NCBI GenBank assembly: GCA_002238445.1
Contig: MPML01000026.1
Span: 1 to 59,467, forward strand
From: Caldilineaceae bacterium bin5
GTDB lineage: Bacteria > Chloroflexota > Anaerolineae > Caldilineales > Caldilineaceae
Length of the DNA: 59,467 nucleotides
Direction: 5' to 3'
The position numbers and the translations under genes are program-made. Shown in pieces: positions 44,103 through 52,913 of the stretch. The notes beneath the pieces are model-generated. The model was given only the letters and a program-made list of their open reading frames with translations. It was not told where the DNA came from and ran no database searches. Within the stretch, counting starts at the first letter, position 1. Each line of letters starts with the position of its first letter.

Positions 44103-44692
44103 GCCTACTTTATCGAGAGGATCAATGGTAAGTTGACGAATCTGCTGTGAAGTTTGCAGTAGCAACCTGGCCATGTATGCGGGTCGGCGTTTTCACGTTC
44201 GGCGCGTTCGAGGAACGGGGCGTGGATGGCGCGGCCCGGGTTACGCGTTGTGTGGTGATGGTCTTGTCGTCCTGCCGGCGATGCCTGTGAGCTGGTCTTG
44301 CGGCGTCATGGTGGTCCTGTGTTGCCGGCCTAGCGTGCTGCTGGTCTTGCGGAGTCAAGGTGGCTGTGTCGGGGGGTTTGCCTCATGGAATCGGGGCGAG
44401 TTTGCGAGGGGGCGTGCCCCTTCTAAAGTCGCTGGCTGGACGAGCGGGCTGCCTAGGGATACGCGGGGCGGTCGGCATGTTGTGAAGGACGGGTGTGCAG
44501 TCAGTACCGCGAGTCCAGACAGATGCATTCCGGATTACATGTATGCCAGCATGAACCAACAACATGTTATTTTTATGCCAATTTGTTATATTTTGTGTCA
44601 AAATCGTGTCAATTGGAGATCATTTCATCTATTTGGGGAACTTTCTTCGTTTCTGCAATGTCTGAGTGACAACTGGCAGCAAAGATATTCCA
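44103..44692. other. Intergenic interval before the G5/3D protein gene
   Basis: A 197-codon frame (44173 on) has no ribosome-binding site or family. The right half becomes AT-rich, and the segment TTTTGTGTCAAAATCGTGTC near 44590-44610 resembles TTTTGTGCCAGTATCGTGTC at about 52120-52140; in both cases this lies near the upstream side of an exported-protein gene. It could be a promoter-region repeat. Confidence 0.35.
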
Positions 44693-44719
44693 ATGTCTCT
44701 TATGGGAAGAAGCTGTGCC

Positions 44720-46414
44720 ATGGCTACTGTCACTCGACGAATCGAGCCCAAAGCTTATGCCGCTGATCGCTCCAAACTGCGACAGCTGCACCGGCAGATC
44801 CTGCCGTTCCTACAGATATCTGCGTTGACAGTCGCGATAATGGGACTCTGGATGTTCTGGAACTGGACAGCATCCAGCGTAGTAATCGAAGTGGACGGTG
44901 TTTCTGACACTGTCCAGACTCATCGCCGTGTTTTAAGCGGCTTTCTCACCGATGCCGGCTTGCTGCTCGGACCGGAGGCAAGCATCCAAGAAGTGACGAC
45001 CGAGGATTCACGCGTTCCCGTTCGTTTGACACTGCCTCCCGAGCTGGCCGGCGACTCAACGGCCGGCACGGGAGGCGATGCAGGAGCCGGATTGAGCGTT
45101 GCCGAAGCTCTGGCGGCGCCCCGAGAGAATTTGCGACTGTCCCACAGCGGGGACACGAGAATTTCAGAAGGATTGCGAATCTCGGTGCAGCGACCGCGAC
45201 CGTTTCGTATCATTGCGGACGGACGCGAGAAGCAGGTCTCGAGTTGGGCGGAATCGCCTGCCGAGCTACTGGCCGATGCAGGAATCCCCTTCAGTCCATA
45301 CGACCAAGTATCTATTAGCGGTGAGCTCTATGGATGGGATGACACGCTGCCGTTGCGGTCAAGCCACGAAAGAGAGGCCGACGCCGACAGCGGGCCCGCT
45401 TGGGAACGGGATGAGGGAGAGCCGCTCCGATTGGAGATCAACCGCTCGGTCCGGCTCACTGTCTATGAAGGAGCAATGCCCTATACGATTCACACGCTGG
45501 TCGAGACGGTGGGCGAGGCTCTCCACGATGCGGGTATCACAATCTATCTTGGTGATCATGTCCAGCCGGCGCTGGGTACACCGGTCAGTTCCGGACTACG
45601 GGTAATCATCCGACGTAGTATACCGGTCAGCCTGGTGGCAGATGGCCGTCTCTTTAAAACGCGTACACAGAGCCGAAAGGTTGGTGACTTTCTGACGGAG
45701 TTGGGCATCGGCCTCAACGGACTCGACCGTATTTCCTTTCCTCTGAATGCCAGGCTATACCCGGACATGCAGATTCAGATCGTTCGCGTGCGGGAGGAGA
45801 CTGAAATCGAAGATAAGATCGTCCCCTACGACATGGTGTGGGTGGGAGATCGAGAGCTGCCCATCGACTCTCGCGAGGTGCGGGCGGGCGCAGATGGAAC
45901 CACGCGCTGGCGCTATCGGGTTCGGTATGAAGACAACCGGGAGGTCGCGCGCGCGCTGGAGGACGTATGGACAGCGCAGGAGCCGCAGAACCATGTAATC
46001 GTGTACGGCCAAAAGATCGTTCCCCAGACTTTCGTCGACGATAACGGCCGAGACATTACCTACTGGCGCAAGATCCGAATGCGGGCAACCAGCTACAGCG
46101 CGTCTACCGCCGGTGTTTCGCCTAGCTCTCCCTGGTACGGGTACGCTCGCACCGGGGACATGATGCGGAAGGGAATCGTGGCCGTCGACCCGTCTATCAT
46201 TCCGCTGCACAGTAAAGTTTATGTGCCCGGTTACGGCTTCGGGGACGCACTGGATACGGGCGGTGCCATCAAGTTGCGACGCATTGACCTGGGCTACGAC
46301 GACCATAATCTCGTATTGTGGAACCGCTGGGTCGACGTCTACCTGCTTTGGCCGCCGCCGCCGGAACATCAGATTACGTGGACAGTGCCCGATTGGCCGG
46401 TTGAACCCAAGTAG
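44720..46414 (+). CDS. Membrane-anchored DUF348/G5/3D-domain cell-wall protein
   Basis: 564 residues from ATG 44720 (in-frame ATG 44693 and GTG 44666 are alternatives; none has a strong SD). The order is: a short cytoplasmic basic tail; one membrane helix (ISALTVAIMGLWMFWNW); several DUF348 ubiquitin-like repeats, for example VVIEVDGVSDTVQTHRRVLSGFLTDAG, RPFRIIADGREKQVSSW, RLTVYEGAMPYTIHTL and PVSLVADGRLFKTRT; a G5 domain (EETEIEDKIVPYDMVWV); and a C-terminal 3D domain (MRATSYSAS ... GIVAVDPSIIPLHSKVYVPGYG) with the three Asp residues. This is the YabE/RpfB architecture, and the 3D fold is a murein lytic transglycosylase-like domain. It probably acts on peptidoglycan outside the cell. Confidence 0.85.
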   Translation: MATVTRRIEPKAYAADRSKLRQLHRQILPFLQISALTVAIMGLWMFWNWTASSVVIEVDGVSDTVQTHRRVLSGFLTDAGLLLGPEASIQEVTTEDSRVPVRLTLPPELAGDSTAGTGGDAGAGLSVAEALAAPRENLRLSHSGDTRISEGLRISVQRPRPFRIIADGREKQVSSWAESPAELLADAGIPFSPYDQVSISGELYGWDDTLPLRSSHEREADADSGPAWERDEGEPLRLEINRSVRLTVYEGAMPYTIHTLVETVGEALHDAGITIYLGDHVQPALGTPVSSGLRVIIRRSIPVSLVADGRLFKTRTQSRKVGDFLTELGIGLNGLDRISFPLNARLYPDMQIQIVRVREETEIEDKIVPYDMVWVGDRELPIDSREVRAGADGTTRWRYRVRYEDNREVARALEDVWTAQEPQNHVIVYGQKIVPQTFVDDNGRDITYWRKIRMRATSYSASTAGVSPSSPWYGYARTGDMMRKGIVAVDPSIIPLHSKVYVPGYGFGDALDTGGAIKLRRIDLGYDDHNLVLWNRWVDVYLLWPPPPEHQITWTVPDWPVEPK

Positions 46415-46830
46415 CCGCGGTCCCCTTCCTCTGTTGTTCTGCCCCTGCCCGGACATCCATACCGCCGGTGGGCCGAATTGCCAGGTGTGTAAGACATGAA
46501 GGGGTGGAAACGGCGCTCTACGGGCCTGCAGCGGCGTCGGTTTCGCGGGAATCAGGTTGAAAATGGCCGGCTCAGGTGGTTCTGGGCTGTTTCCTCATCC
46601 CTTAGGGATTTGTGCTGGCCGTGTTTCTCTCATAGCGCGTTACGTGCATCCAACATGCGACCGCCCGCAGCTGCGCGTCCTCGAGATAGACCTCGCCGGC
46701 CTGATGGCTGTGGACCTCGGCATAGACACAACCTTCCGGGTCCGGCTGCCAATCCAGATCGTTGATGCGTACATGTATGTTAAACCCCCGGGAAGATCTG
46801 GGTTGGCGTATTGGGGTCTGCCGCCCTGTA
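46415..46830. other. Intergenic interval with no reliable gene
   Basis: Frames at 46496 and 46557 on the plus strand have no ribosome-binding site. One contains LRVLEIDLAGLMAVDLGID, which faintly recalls the start of a TnpB RuvC domain, but it is too short to name. Confidence 0.3.
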
Positions 46831-47024
46831 GTTGCGCTTCTTTGATTTGGTCCTGGTGTGGTCTGTCTGTAGGTGCGAGATGATTGTTATAGGTGATGGG
46901 GATTTGGACCTTTGAAGACTATACGAAAAATACGTGTTTTCAACCTCTTTGATCTCGTGCCTCGGCGATGTCCGCACGCGGACACAGTTTCCCCAGAGAA
47001 AAGCAGGAACAGGATAGGCGGGCA
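46831..47024. repeat. Dispersed repeat family B, copy 2
   Basis: Same order of landmarks as 43704-43870: CCTCGGCGATGTCCGCAC, GACACAG, CCAGAGAAAAGCAG, then ATAGGCGGGCAT, with about 6 extra bases before the last block. Both copies flank the G5/3D gene, one on each side, about 3 kb apart in direct orientation. Confidence 0.65.
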
Positions 47025-47173
47025 TTCCCTATAACTACTGTTTTGCGGCCAGGGCGCCGGCGCCGTCTGCGGCCTTCGTTCAGGTGGGGGAGGCCATATA
47101 AAATGCACAGCAATCTGTGGTCCCAAAAATCTGGGCTACTGTGACTAACGGCCTGTGCCCTGACCAACAGTAC

Positions 47174-47229
47174 CAATTCGTGAACAATGTGATGGGTAGA
47201 ATATCGCCAGACACAATGTTCACGAATTG
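47174..47229 (+). promoter_or_regulatory. Near-perfect 18-bp inverted repeat upstream of a small membrane protein
   Basis: CAATTCGTGAACAATGTG and CACAATGTTCACGAATTG are complementary at 17 of 18 positions, separated by 20 bases. They end 28 bases before the ATG at 47257, whose SD (AAGGAGG) lies in between. As RNA it would be a large leader hairpin; as DNA it could be two operator half-sites. No T-tract follows. Confidence 0.6.
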
Positions 47230-47256
47230 TTGTAGAATTTACAAGGAGGTGTCGGT

Positions 47257-47520
47257 ATGATTAAGCAGAAAGGATGGATCTTGTTTGCATTAATCGCAGG
47301 AGCGTCCATTAGCCTCCTTCTGATCATTTGGCTTGACATTTATCTTCTTGACTCTAGTTGGTACTCTTTGATTTTCTGGCTTCCATTTTCGTTGTTTTGC
47401 TTTTGGCTATCATCCCTTTTGTGGTCATACCTGATTGATGTGGTGAACAGGTGGGTGGTCCCTTATATAGTCCAACTCCTAGACAAAAGGTCGAAACCTA
47501 ACCAAGATCAAGGTACGTAA
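47257..47520 (+). CDS. Small integral membrane protein of unknown function
   Basis: 87 residues with strong SD AAGGAGGTGTC before ATG 47257. Two or three hydrophobic segments (about 6-30, 36-60) are rich in Trp, Leu and Ser, followed by an amphipathic helix (LIDVVNRWVVPYIVQLL) and a hydrophilic end KRSKPNQDQGT. No family recognised. Its coding DNA is clearly more AT-rich than the rest of the window, which suggests recent acquisition. It is preceded by a large inverted repeat and followed by a decayed gene on the other strand. Small hydrophobic toxins have this size, but there is no direct evidence for that. Confidence 0.65.
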   Translation: MIKQKGWILFALIAGASISLLLIIWLDIYLLDSSWYSLIFWLPFSLFCFWLSSLLWSYLIDVVNRWVVPYIVQLLDKRSKPNQDQGT

Positions 47521-47540
47521 GGCCCCTTGTTCATCCACCC

Positions 47541-48240
47541 TCACCGCAAGTCTCCCAGCCGCCAACCGGCCTCCGTCGCCGACGACTTGCCCGGGCTCGA
47601 AAAGTCCACTTGCCATGACAGCGCGTCGAAACTCGCGCCTGTCAACGGAAACGCCTCGTCTCCTACCAGCACCCGTCGCCCGATAAACGCGCCCAGGTTC
47701 GCGCCGCCCTGCGTATAGATCACCGGTTCCGCGTCCGCCACGTCCGCCGACCAGAATCGCAGCAGCCGCTGGGCGTTGATGCTGCAGCACAGCCGGTCCG
47801 CATAGCTCAGCTGGTCCACCGACTGCCGCCACGTCGAATCGCCCTCCCCGTACAGCGCCACCTGCGCGGGGTACACGCCTTCCGCCCTCATTCAACGGGT
47901 GCGTGCCGATATTACTATGCTCACTCGCCAGCCGTCGCGTCAGCCCCTCGGCCGTCACGCGCGTAAAGAAATCGAAACTCAGCCCCGTATTGTGCTCGCG
48001 TCACACCCCGCCCGACGCGCCGCCCCCGTTTCCAAACTCCAGCCGCAGCAGCAGCGAGCGGCCAATCGCAGTCGGATCCCGCATCTGCGGGTCCTCGATC
48101 GGGTTGAACTGCGCGCCCACGCCCTGCACATTGGAGCGGCTGGAAACGATGCCAAAGTACCAACCGCCCGCCAGCAGCCCAGTCAACGGCGCCACATCTG
48201 CCACCCAGTCGATCTCCAGCGTCGCCGATCCCGTCCCACC
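47541..48240 (-). pseudogene. Frameshifted remnant of an unidentified protein gene
   Basis: Three minus-strand frames together read like one protein: first EIDWVADVAPLTGLLAGGWY ... DPTAIGRSLLLRLEFGNGGG, then LSFDFFTRVTAEGLTRRLAS, then VYPAQVALYGEGDSTWRQSV ... GEAFPLTGASFDALSWQVDF and a natural stop at 47541. Breaks occur near 48000 and 47890. Each piece has ordinary protein composition, so a gene with at least two frameshifts is more likely than three chance frames. No family recognised. Confidence 0.5.
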
Positions 48241-49047
48241 TTACTCTCCTTTCATCACGCGTAAATCACTATTTCAACCATTCGCCGAGTTGTGCATCGC
48301 GGAGCTTTTCAAGAACGGCGATGCAACTCCCGGCCCTGAGATGGCGACAACTCATAGGCACTTGATGCGACACGTGGGCAAGGGGCTGCTAGTCCAACTT
48401 GCAAGCCGGCAGATCGCCAGCGTGGTCGTCGAGTGGTGTTGCGGCGGTCTGCCGCCGCCCGGTAAAGGACCCTCCCCGGCAGTTTGGGGAGAGGGCTTTT
48501 ACCGGCCTTCCATGAATGCCGGCCTGGGTATGCGGTTTGGTTGGTCAAATGTGGGTCTGTGGAGAAGAGCAGATCCGGTTTTCTGATGAACGCGGCGTCG
48601 GTGGCTTCCGCGGCGTTCCCTTTACGCTGGTGTACAGTGCAGATGCCGGTCGAGGTCGGGTCGTGGTGCATGAAGGCGAAGAGTTGACTTCGTTGTGGTC
48701 TGCTCCTGGATTCAGCTTGGGCCAGAGTAGCCTGCGTGCAAGGCGGGCCTGCCGCTACGAATTGTAAGGTCCTGTAGGACCTAAAGGGTCAGAAGAACCG
48801 CTCTACGGGCCTCCTGTGCGGCTTTTTGGATCGGGGCATCCCGGGGAAATGGCGGTTTGGGTCGTATGGCGACGCAATTGGGATTGTGCGATGATGACGC
48901 CTGGCTGCCGGCGGCGCTCACACAAAGGGGAACGACAAATGAAGAACCCGGCCCTCTTCATTCTAACCATTCTCTTGCTGACTCTGAGGTCGACTCCCGC
49001 GCTACGGTTCTGCAATCGCGGTTGCGGAAGAAGCGTTATTCTGGGTA
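48241..49047. other. Gene-poor interval with remnant-like sequence
   Basis: No gene with an acceptable start or composition was found in 800 bases. A short hairpin (GGTCC TGTA GGACC, near 48770) and a weak CCGC/GCGG stem followed by TTTTT (48798-48826) may be terminators of a lost gene. The block around 48430-48560 has GC-rich sequence that resembles parts of 52400-52520 (both contain ATGAATGCCGGC). Confidence 0.35.
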
Positions 49048-49237
49048 GGAGGCGCTGGTGTTCGGGTTCGGTTTACTTCGCAAGAGTGCTCTGACAGGCA
49101 GGCGTTTGCTGAAGTTTTGGGAGTATCCGGCGGGAATATCCGCATTACGGAGCCGTTCGAAAGCAGGGGACCCCTTGTGGGTGCCCCTGCTGCTTCGCTG
49201 CTGCGGCATCGAGTCGATGAACCGCATGTGGAAGGCG
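49048..49237. repeat. 3' flank duplicated behind both secreted mosaic genes, copy 1
   Basis: The 190 bases after the stop of the LRR/FN3 gene match 52724-52913, the 3' flank of the second mosaic gene, including TTACTTCGCAAGAG, GAACCGCATGTGGAAGGCG and the terminator hairpin. The match continues into both genes' final FN3 coding sequence. The reading frames in the flank differ between copies, so the flank itself is noncoding. Confidence 0.75.
49162..49191 (-). terminator. Terminator hairpin of the LRR/FN3 gene
   Basis: AGCAGGGG...CCCCTGCT forms the outer stem and ACCC/GGGT the inner one, with a single-base bulge. It lies about 47 bases after the gene's stop and has an equivalent at 52838-52867. 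The minus-strand continuation starts TTTCG, a short T-run only. Confidence 0.55.
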
Positions 49238-51919
49238 TCAACGCGGCTGCGCAACGGTCACAGACGGATACTCGTTCGTCTTCCTACCCAGCCATTCGCT
49301 TGTCTCACCGGCCGCGTTGACGGCACGGATGGTGTAGAAGTATTTTCTTCCGGCCGTAAGCCCGCTGTGCGTGTAGGATGTGTCAGTCACTGCTGCTATC
49401 GGTTGCCAGTCTGCCAGCGGATCCCACCACACCTTCAGTTCGTAGCGCACCGCACCCGGCACAGTTCCCCAACGCAACGCCACGCCGCCCTCTGTCGCCG
49501 TCGCCGTCAGCGCCGGTGTCGAAAGCCTGGCTGCAGTTGCGGTCGGCGTCGGTGTGACCGTAGACGTCCCGCCACCAGCCGGTACCCCTTGAGATACGGT
49601 CACAGACGGATACTCTTTCGTCTTCTCACCCAGCCATTCACTCTTTCGGCCGGCCGCGTTGACGGTACGGATGGTGTAGAAGTATCTTGTTCCGGGGGTC
49701 AGGCCGGTGTGCCTGTACGACGTGCGGGTCAGATCGGCTCCGCCTATCGGTTGCCAGACGGGTAGCGGATCCCACCACACCATCAGTTCGTAGCGCACCG
49801 CACCCGACACGGCGTTCCAACGCAACTCGACTGCGGACGCGCCCGCCTGCGCGGTCAACGTTGCCGCAGATGTCGCCGAGCGCGATTCGTCCGCGCCCGC
49901 AACCGCCTGCCCGGATTCCGCAGTAGCTGTCGGCGTCGGCGTAGACGGAGAGGAGCATTCTCCCAGCGTGCCTGAGGGATAGCTGACGCTGCTTACGTCG
50001 TTATTAGAAGAAGGATTGGACGGGACGAATGCATGCAACTGCGGCGGTATCGGTCCGCATAAGGCGTTGTCGGTAGCGAGCCACACCGCCGACAAGCTAC
50101 CGCTCGGGGGAACCAGACTATCCAGCGAGGAGGGAATACTACCGGTCAGTTGATTGTCATGGAGGAGCAGTTTCTGCAGCGCCGTCAGACTGCCCAACGA
50201 GGAGGGAATACTACCCGTCAGTTGATTTTTTTCGAGGATCAGAATCTGCAGCGCCGTCAGATTGCCCAGCGAGGAGGGAATACTCCCCGTCAACCCGTTG
50301 GAGGACAGGTCCAACACCGCCAGCGCCGCCAGGCTGCCCAGCGAAGACGGTACGCCTCCCGTCAGCCCACTGTTGGCGAGGGACAATGCGGCTACACGCT
50401 CACTCTCGACTGAGATGCCCTCCCAGTTATCTATGAGACGATCCACACGCCAGTTCAGCGCAGCAGAGCCGGCCAACTCCTCCTTGAGACCCAAAAGCGT
50501 CTCACAGTCCGCCACCAGTCCGGCTGCTTCCGGGTCCGGAATCGCGGCACTGTTGGCGCATGAGAATGTCAGCGTCGAAGTTGCTGTTGGTGTCGCTGTT
50601 GGAAAGCCTGGCAGGGTATTCGTGGGCGTCGGTGTTGGTGTCGTTGTTGGCGCAGGCAGCGAGGAGCAGTCTCCCAGCGTGCCTGAGGGATAGACGGCAC
50701 GTTTTACGTCGCTATGTTCAAAGGCATGCAGTTTCGGCGGGATGGGACCACACAAGTCGTTGCCGGCGGCGAGGTGCACAACGACCAACGGGCCACCCGG
50801 GCGAACCAAATTGTCCAACGAGGACGGAATCGTACCCGTCAGTCGGTTGTGGTTGAGCAACAACTTTTCCAAGTTGGTCAGCCTGCCCAACGAGGAGGGA
50901 ATACTACCGGTCAGTCGGTTGTGGTGGAGGGACAACACTTCCAGTTTGGTCAGCCTGCCCAACGAGGACGGAATCGTACCCGTCAATTGGTTGCGGCCGA
51001 GGGACAACACCTTCAACTCCGTCAAGTTGCCCAACGAGGAGGGAAGTGTACCATTCATACCGGAGCTCAGGGTCAAGTGCGTCACACGACCATTGCTGAC
51101 GCCAACACCTGACCAGAAAAAGATTCCCGTATTCACACTCCAATTCCGTGTGGTGTCGCCGAGCAATTGGTCCTTAAGAGCGAGGAGCGTCTCGCAATCG
51201 GCGACCAGACCGTTCGAAGCCGGTGCCGGGACCGCCGTGCTGTTGGCGCAGGAGGGCGCGGAGGCCGGTGTCGCTGTTGGAAGGCCGGGCGGGGTACTCG
51301 TGGGCGATGCTGTAGGTGCCGGTGTTGCCGTAGGTGTCGGTGTTGGAAAGCCGGGCGGGTAATTCGTGGGCGTAGCTGTCAGCGTTGCCGTAGGTGCCGG
51401 TGTACCGGTCGGTGTAGCCGTCGACGGAACAGGCGTGCCGGTTGCGGGGGGGATTGCGCTCGCCGGCACGACGACAGTCAAGGTGCTCCAGCCCCCAGGC
51501 AGGTCGCCGCGGAATGCCCGTATTCTGTACTTGTAATTGCCAGCGACGACGACGTCGCTATCGGTATAACTCGTAGAGCTGCCGGGAACGAGATAGAGGA
51601 GGTTGGGGCCATAGGTGCTGTGGTACGGCCATAAGCGATGAATATCATAGCCGTTCGCCCCGCCCGCGGGCGCAGACCAACTCAAGGCGATGCCGTTGGC
51701 CGTCACCTTGCCAGCGAAATTACCCGGGACTGCCGGCGGCGCAGGCGTCGCTGTGGGCGTCGCTGTTGGAAAGGCGAGCGGGGTACTCGTTGCCGTGGGC
51801 GTCGCTGTCAGCGCTTGCTGTGCCTGGGCGTGTCCACCCGGCAGGAGCGGTGCGATGAGGATGGCGAAAAGGGCCAAGAGCAGGAAAGGCATCATACGGC
51901 TAATGGACTGCGGATGCAT
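49238..51919 (-). CDS. Secreted LRR and FN3 mosaic protein with Thr-Pro linkers
   Basis: 893 residues; SD GAGGA precedes ATG 51919. The order is: signal peptide (about 1-34, ending HAQAQQ); a Thr-Pro-Ala linker; one FN3-like domain (about 65-150); a second long Thr-Pro linker; a first LRR block (about 225-418) with cap LVADCETLLALKDQLLG and four plant-type repeats (LxxLxxNRLTGSIPSSLG); a linker; a second LRR block (about 450-650) built the same way; then two FN3 domains (about 690-890) each with VWWDPL and TRYFYTIRTVNAAG. Each LRR block ends GPIPPxLHAF ... YPSGTLGxCSS with a Cys pair. It has no anchor motif, so probably is released or held through another protein. Such LRR/FN3 proteins serve adhesion or host contact in other bacteria. 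Confidence 0.88.
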   Translation of the reverse strand: MHPQSISRMMPFLLLALFAILIAPLLPGGHAQAQQALTATPTATSTPLAFPTATPTATPAPPAVPGNFAGKVTANGIALSWSAPAGGANGYDIHRLWPYHSTYGPNLLYLVPGSSTSYTDSDVVVAGNYKYRIRAFRGDLPGGWSTLTVVVPASAIPPATGTPVPSTATPTGTPAPTATLTATPTNYPPGFPTPTPTATPAPTASPTSTPPGLPTATPASAPSCANSTAVPAPASNGLVADCETLLALKDQLLGDTTRNWSVNTGIFFWSGVGVSNGRVTHLTLSSGMNGTLPSSLGNLTELKVLSLGRNQLTGTIPSSLGRLTKLEVLSLHHNRLTGSIPSSLGRLTNLEKLLLNHNRLTGTIPSSLDNLVRPGGPLVVVHLAAGNDLCGPIPPKLHAFEHSDVKRAVYPSGTLGDCSSLPAPTTTPTPTPTNTLPGFPTATPTATSTLTFSCANSAAIPDPEAAGLVADCETLLGLKEELAGSAALNWRVDRLIDNWEGISVESERVAALSLANSGLTGGVPSSLGSLAALAVLDLSSNGLTGSIPSSLGNLTALQILILEKNQLTGSIPSSLGSLTALQKLLLHDNQLTGSIPSSLDSLVPPSGSLSAVWLATDNALCGPIPPQLHAFVPSNPSSNNDVSSVSYPSGTLGECSSPSTPTPTATAESGQAVAGADESRSATSAATLTAQAGASAVELRWNAVSGAVRYELMVWWDPLPVWQPIGGADLTRTSYRHTGLTPGTRYFYTIRTVNAAGRKSEWLGEKTKEYPSVTVSQGVPAGGGTSTVTPTPTATAARLSTPALTATATEGGVALRWGTVPGAVRYELKVWWDPLADWQPIAAVTDTSYTHSGLTAGRKYFYTIRAVNAAGETSEWLGRKTNEYPSVTVAQPR

Positions 51920-52592
51920 GATCGGTCCTCGCGAGTGATGGGGTCAGGTAAAACATCTCACGGATCTGCACGCCGCGCAGACTGCCCGGATTCACCGCGA
52001 CGCCAAACCATCCGCCCTAGCAGGCTGAAACGCATTGCCAGGATACATGGACTATGCGTCTATGCAATGCCTTTCCACTATACACTATTGTTATGTCACC
52101 CAAATGTCATTTCCATTTTTTTTGTGCCAGTATCGTGTCAATTTAGGTTCGGTCGGCGTCAAGGATGCCCGGCGGAGCCGTTCCCCTTGCATCAGCTCCC
52201 CCATCCCAGCCGGTCACAGAGAGAGTCGACCCCGCCGGAAGGGGAATTCTGAGGCCTGTAACCGTAAGGGGAAGTCTTGCTGGTGGCTATCAAAGGAGGA
52301 GGGTGCCGCGCCGGCGCCGGTCAGCGGCGAAACGCTGCCGTTGCGCGGGGAGGCAGGCCTCGGCAATGGAGAGAGTTTGACTGGGGAACCCTTCTCAGGT
52401 CGCCGACGCCGGCCGCAAGCGTGGCAGTCTTTCACAGCATTGTGGTGGTCGAGCACGTACCGGCTCTGTATGAATGCCGGCTTCCACTGGATGCCTGGAC
52501 CGGTACCAGACGCCGCCGCGTGCAAGCGCTGCTTCTTCTGTATCTGTTCGTAGGCGTGGAGCTGTGCGTGAACGGTGAAGCTCGTTTTGCCG
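51920..52592. other. Intergenic interval between the two mosaic genes
   Basis: Upstream region of the LRR/FN3 gene. An AT-rich stretch at 52070-52145 likely contains its promoter. It includes repeat family C at 52318-52395. No intact gene. Confidence 0.4.
52318..52395 (-). repeat. Dispersed repeat family C, copy 2 (inverted relative to copy 1)
   Basis: Read on the minus strand it matches 42332-42410 with the same landmarks, CAAACTCTC, CGGCAGCGTTTCGC and GCTG. The two copies lie about 10 kb apart in opposite orientation. Confidence 0.55.
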
Positions 52593-52722
52593 CTACTCGT
52601 ACCGCAAGGCTTCTGCCGGATAGATGCGCGACGCCTGCCATGCGGGTAGAATGGTTGTCAGCAGCGAGAACAGCCAGGCCGCCAGCAACATTCCGGCGCA
52701 GGATTCGGAGTCTTCGTTTAAC
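52593..52722 (-). pseudogene. C-terminal remnant of a MacB/FtsX-type permease
   Basis: The minus-strand frame ends AWLFSLLTTILPAWQASRIY followed by PAEALRYE and a stop, the unmistakable last helix and tail of FtsX/MacB permeases. Only about 43 residues remain. Its upstream end coincides with the start of the duplicated 3' flank at 52724, so the permease gene was cut where the mosaic-gene flank now begins. Confidence 0.65.
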
Positions 52723-52723
52723 T

Positions 52724-52913
52724 CGGCGCCGCAGGTCCGGGTTCCGCTTACTTCGCAAGAGAGCTCTGACAGACAGGGGTTTGCTGAAGCTCCGGGCATA
52801 TCCGGGGGAATATCCGTATGGCGGAGCCGCGTACGAAAGCAGGGGCACCCACAAGGGGTGCCCTGCTGTTACGATGCTGCGGCACCGAGTCGATGAACCG
52901 CATGTGGAAGGCG
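52724..52913. repeat. 3' flank duplicated behind both secreted mosaic genes, copy 2
   Basis: Counterpart of 49048-49237, joining the stop of the second mosaic gene to the FtsX remnant. Differences are scattered single bases and small indels, so the duplication is not very recent. Confidence 0.75.
52838..52867 (-). terminator. Terminator hairpin of the Cys-repeat/FN3 gene
   Basis: AGCAGGGGCACCC and GGGTGCCCTGCT pair with one bulged base around ACAAG. It lies 46 bases after the stop at 52914. The inner pairs that are lost in the copy at 49162 are intact here. Confidence 0.6.

Noticed and set aside
44173..44766. 197-codon plus-strand frame before the G5/3D gene
   Set aside because: No start signal, Cys/Trp/Arg-rich composition without domain, and overlaps the start of a well-supported gene.
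46496..46883. Frames with a TnpB-like AVDLGID segment
   Set aside because: Only a few residues resemble RuvC motif I; no zinc finger or further motif follows and no end structure is visible.
47479..47958. 159-codon minus-strand frame covering part of the small membrane protein gene
   Set aside because: Gly/Arg-rich out-of-frame reading of the frameshifted remnant; the frames used for the pseudogene call give far more protein-like sequence.
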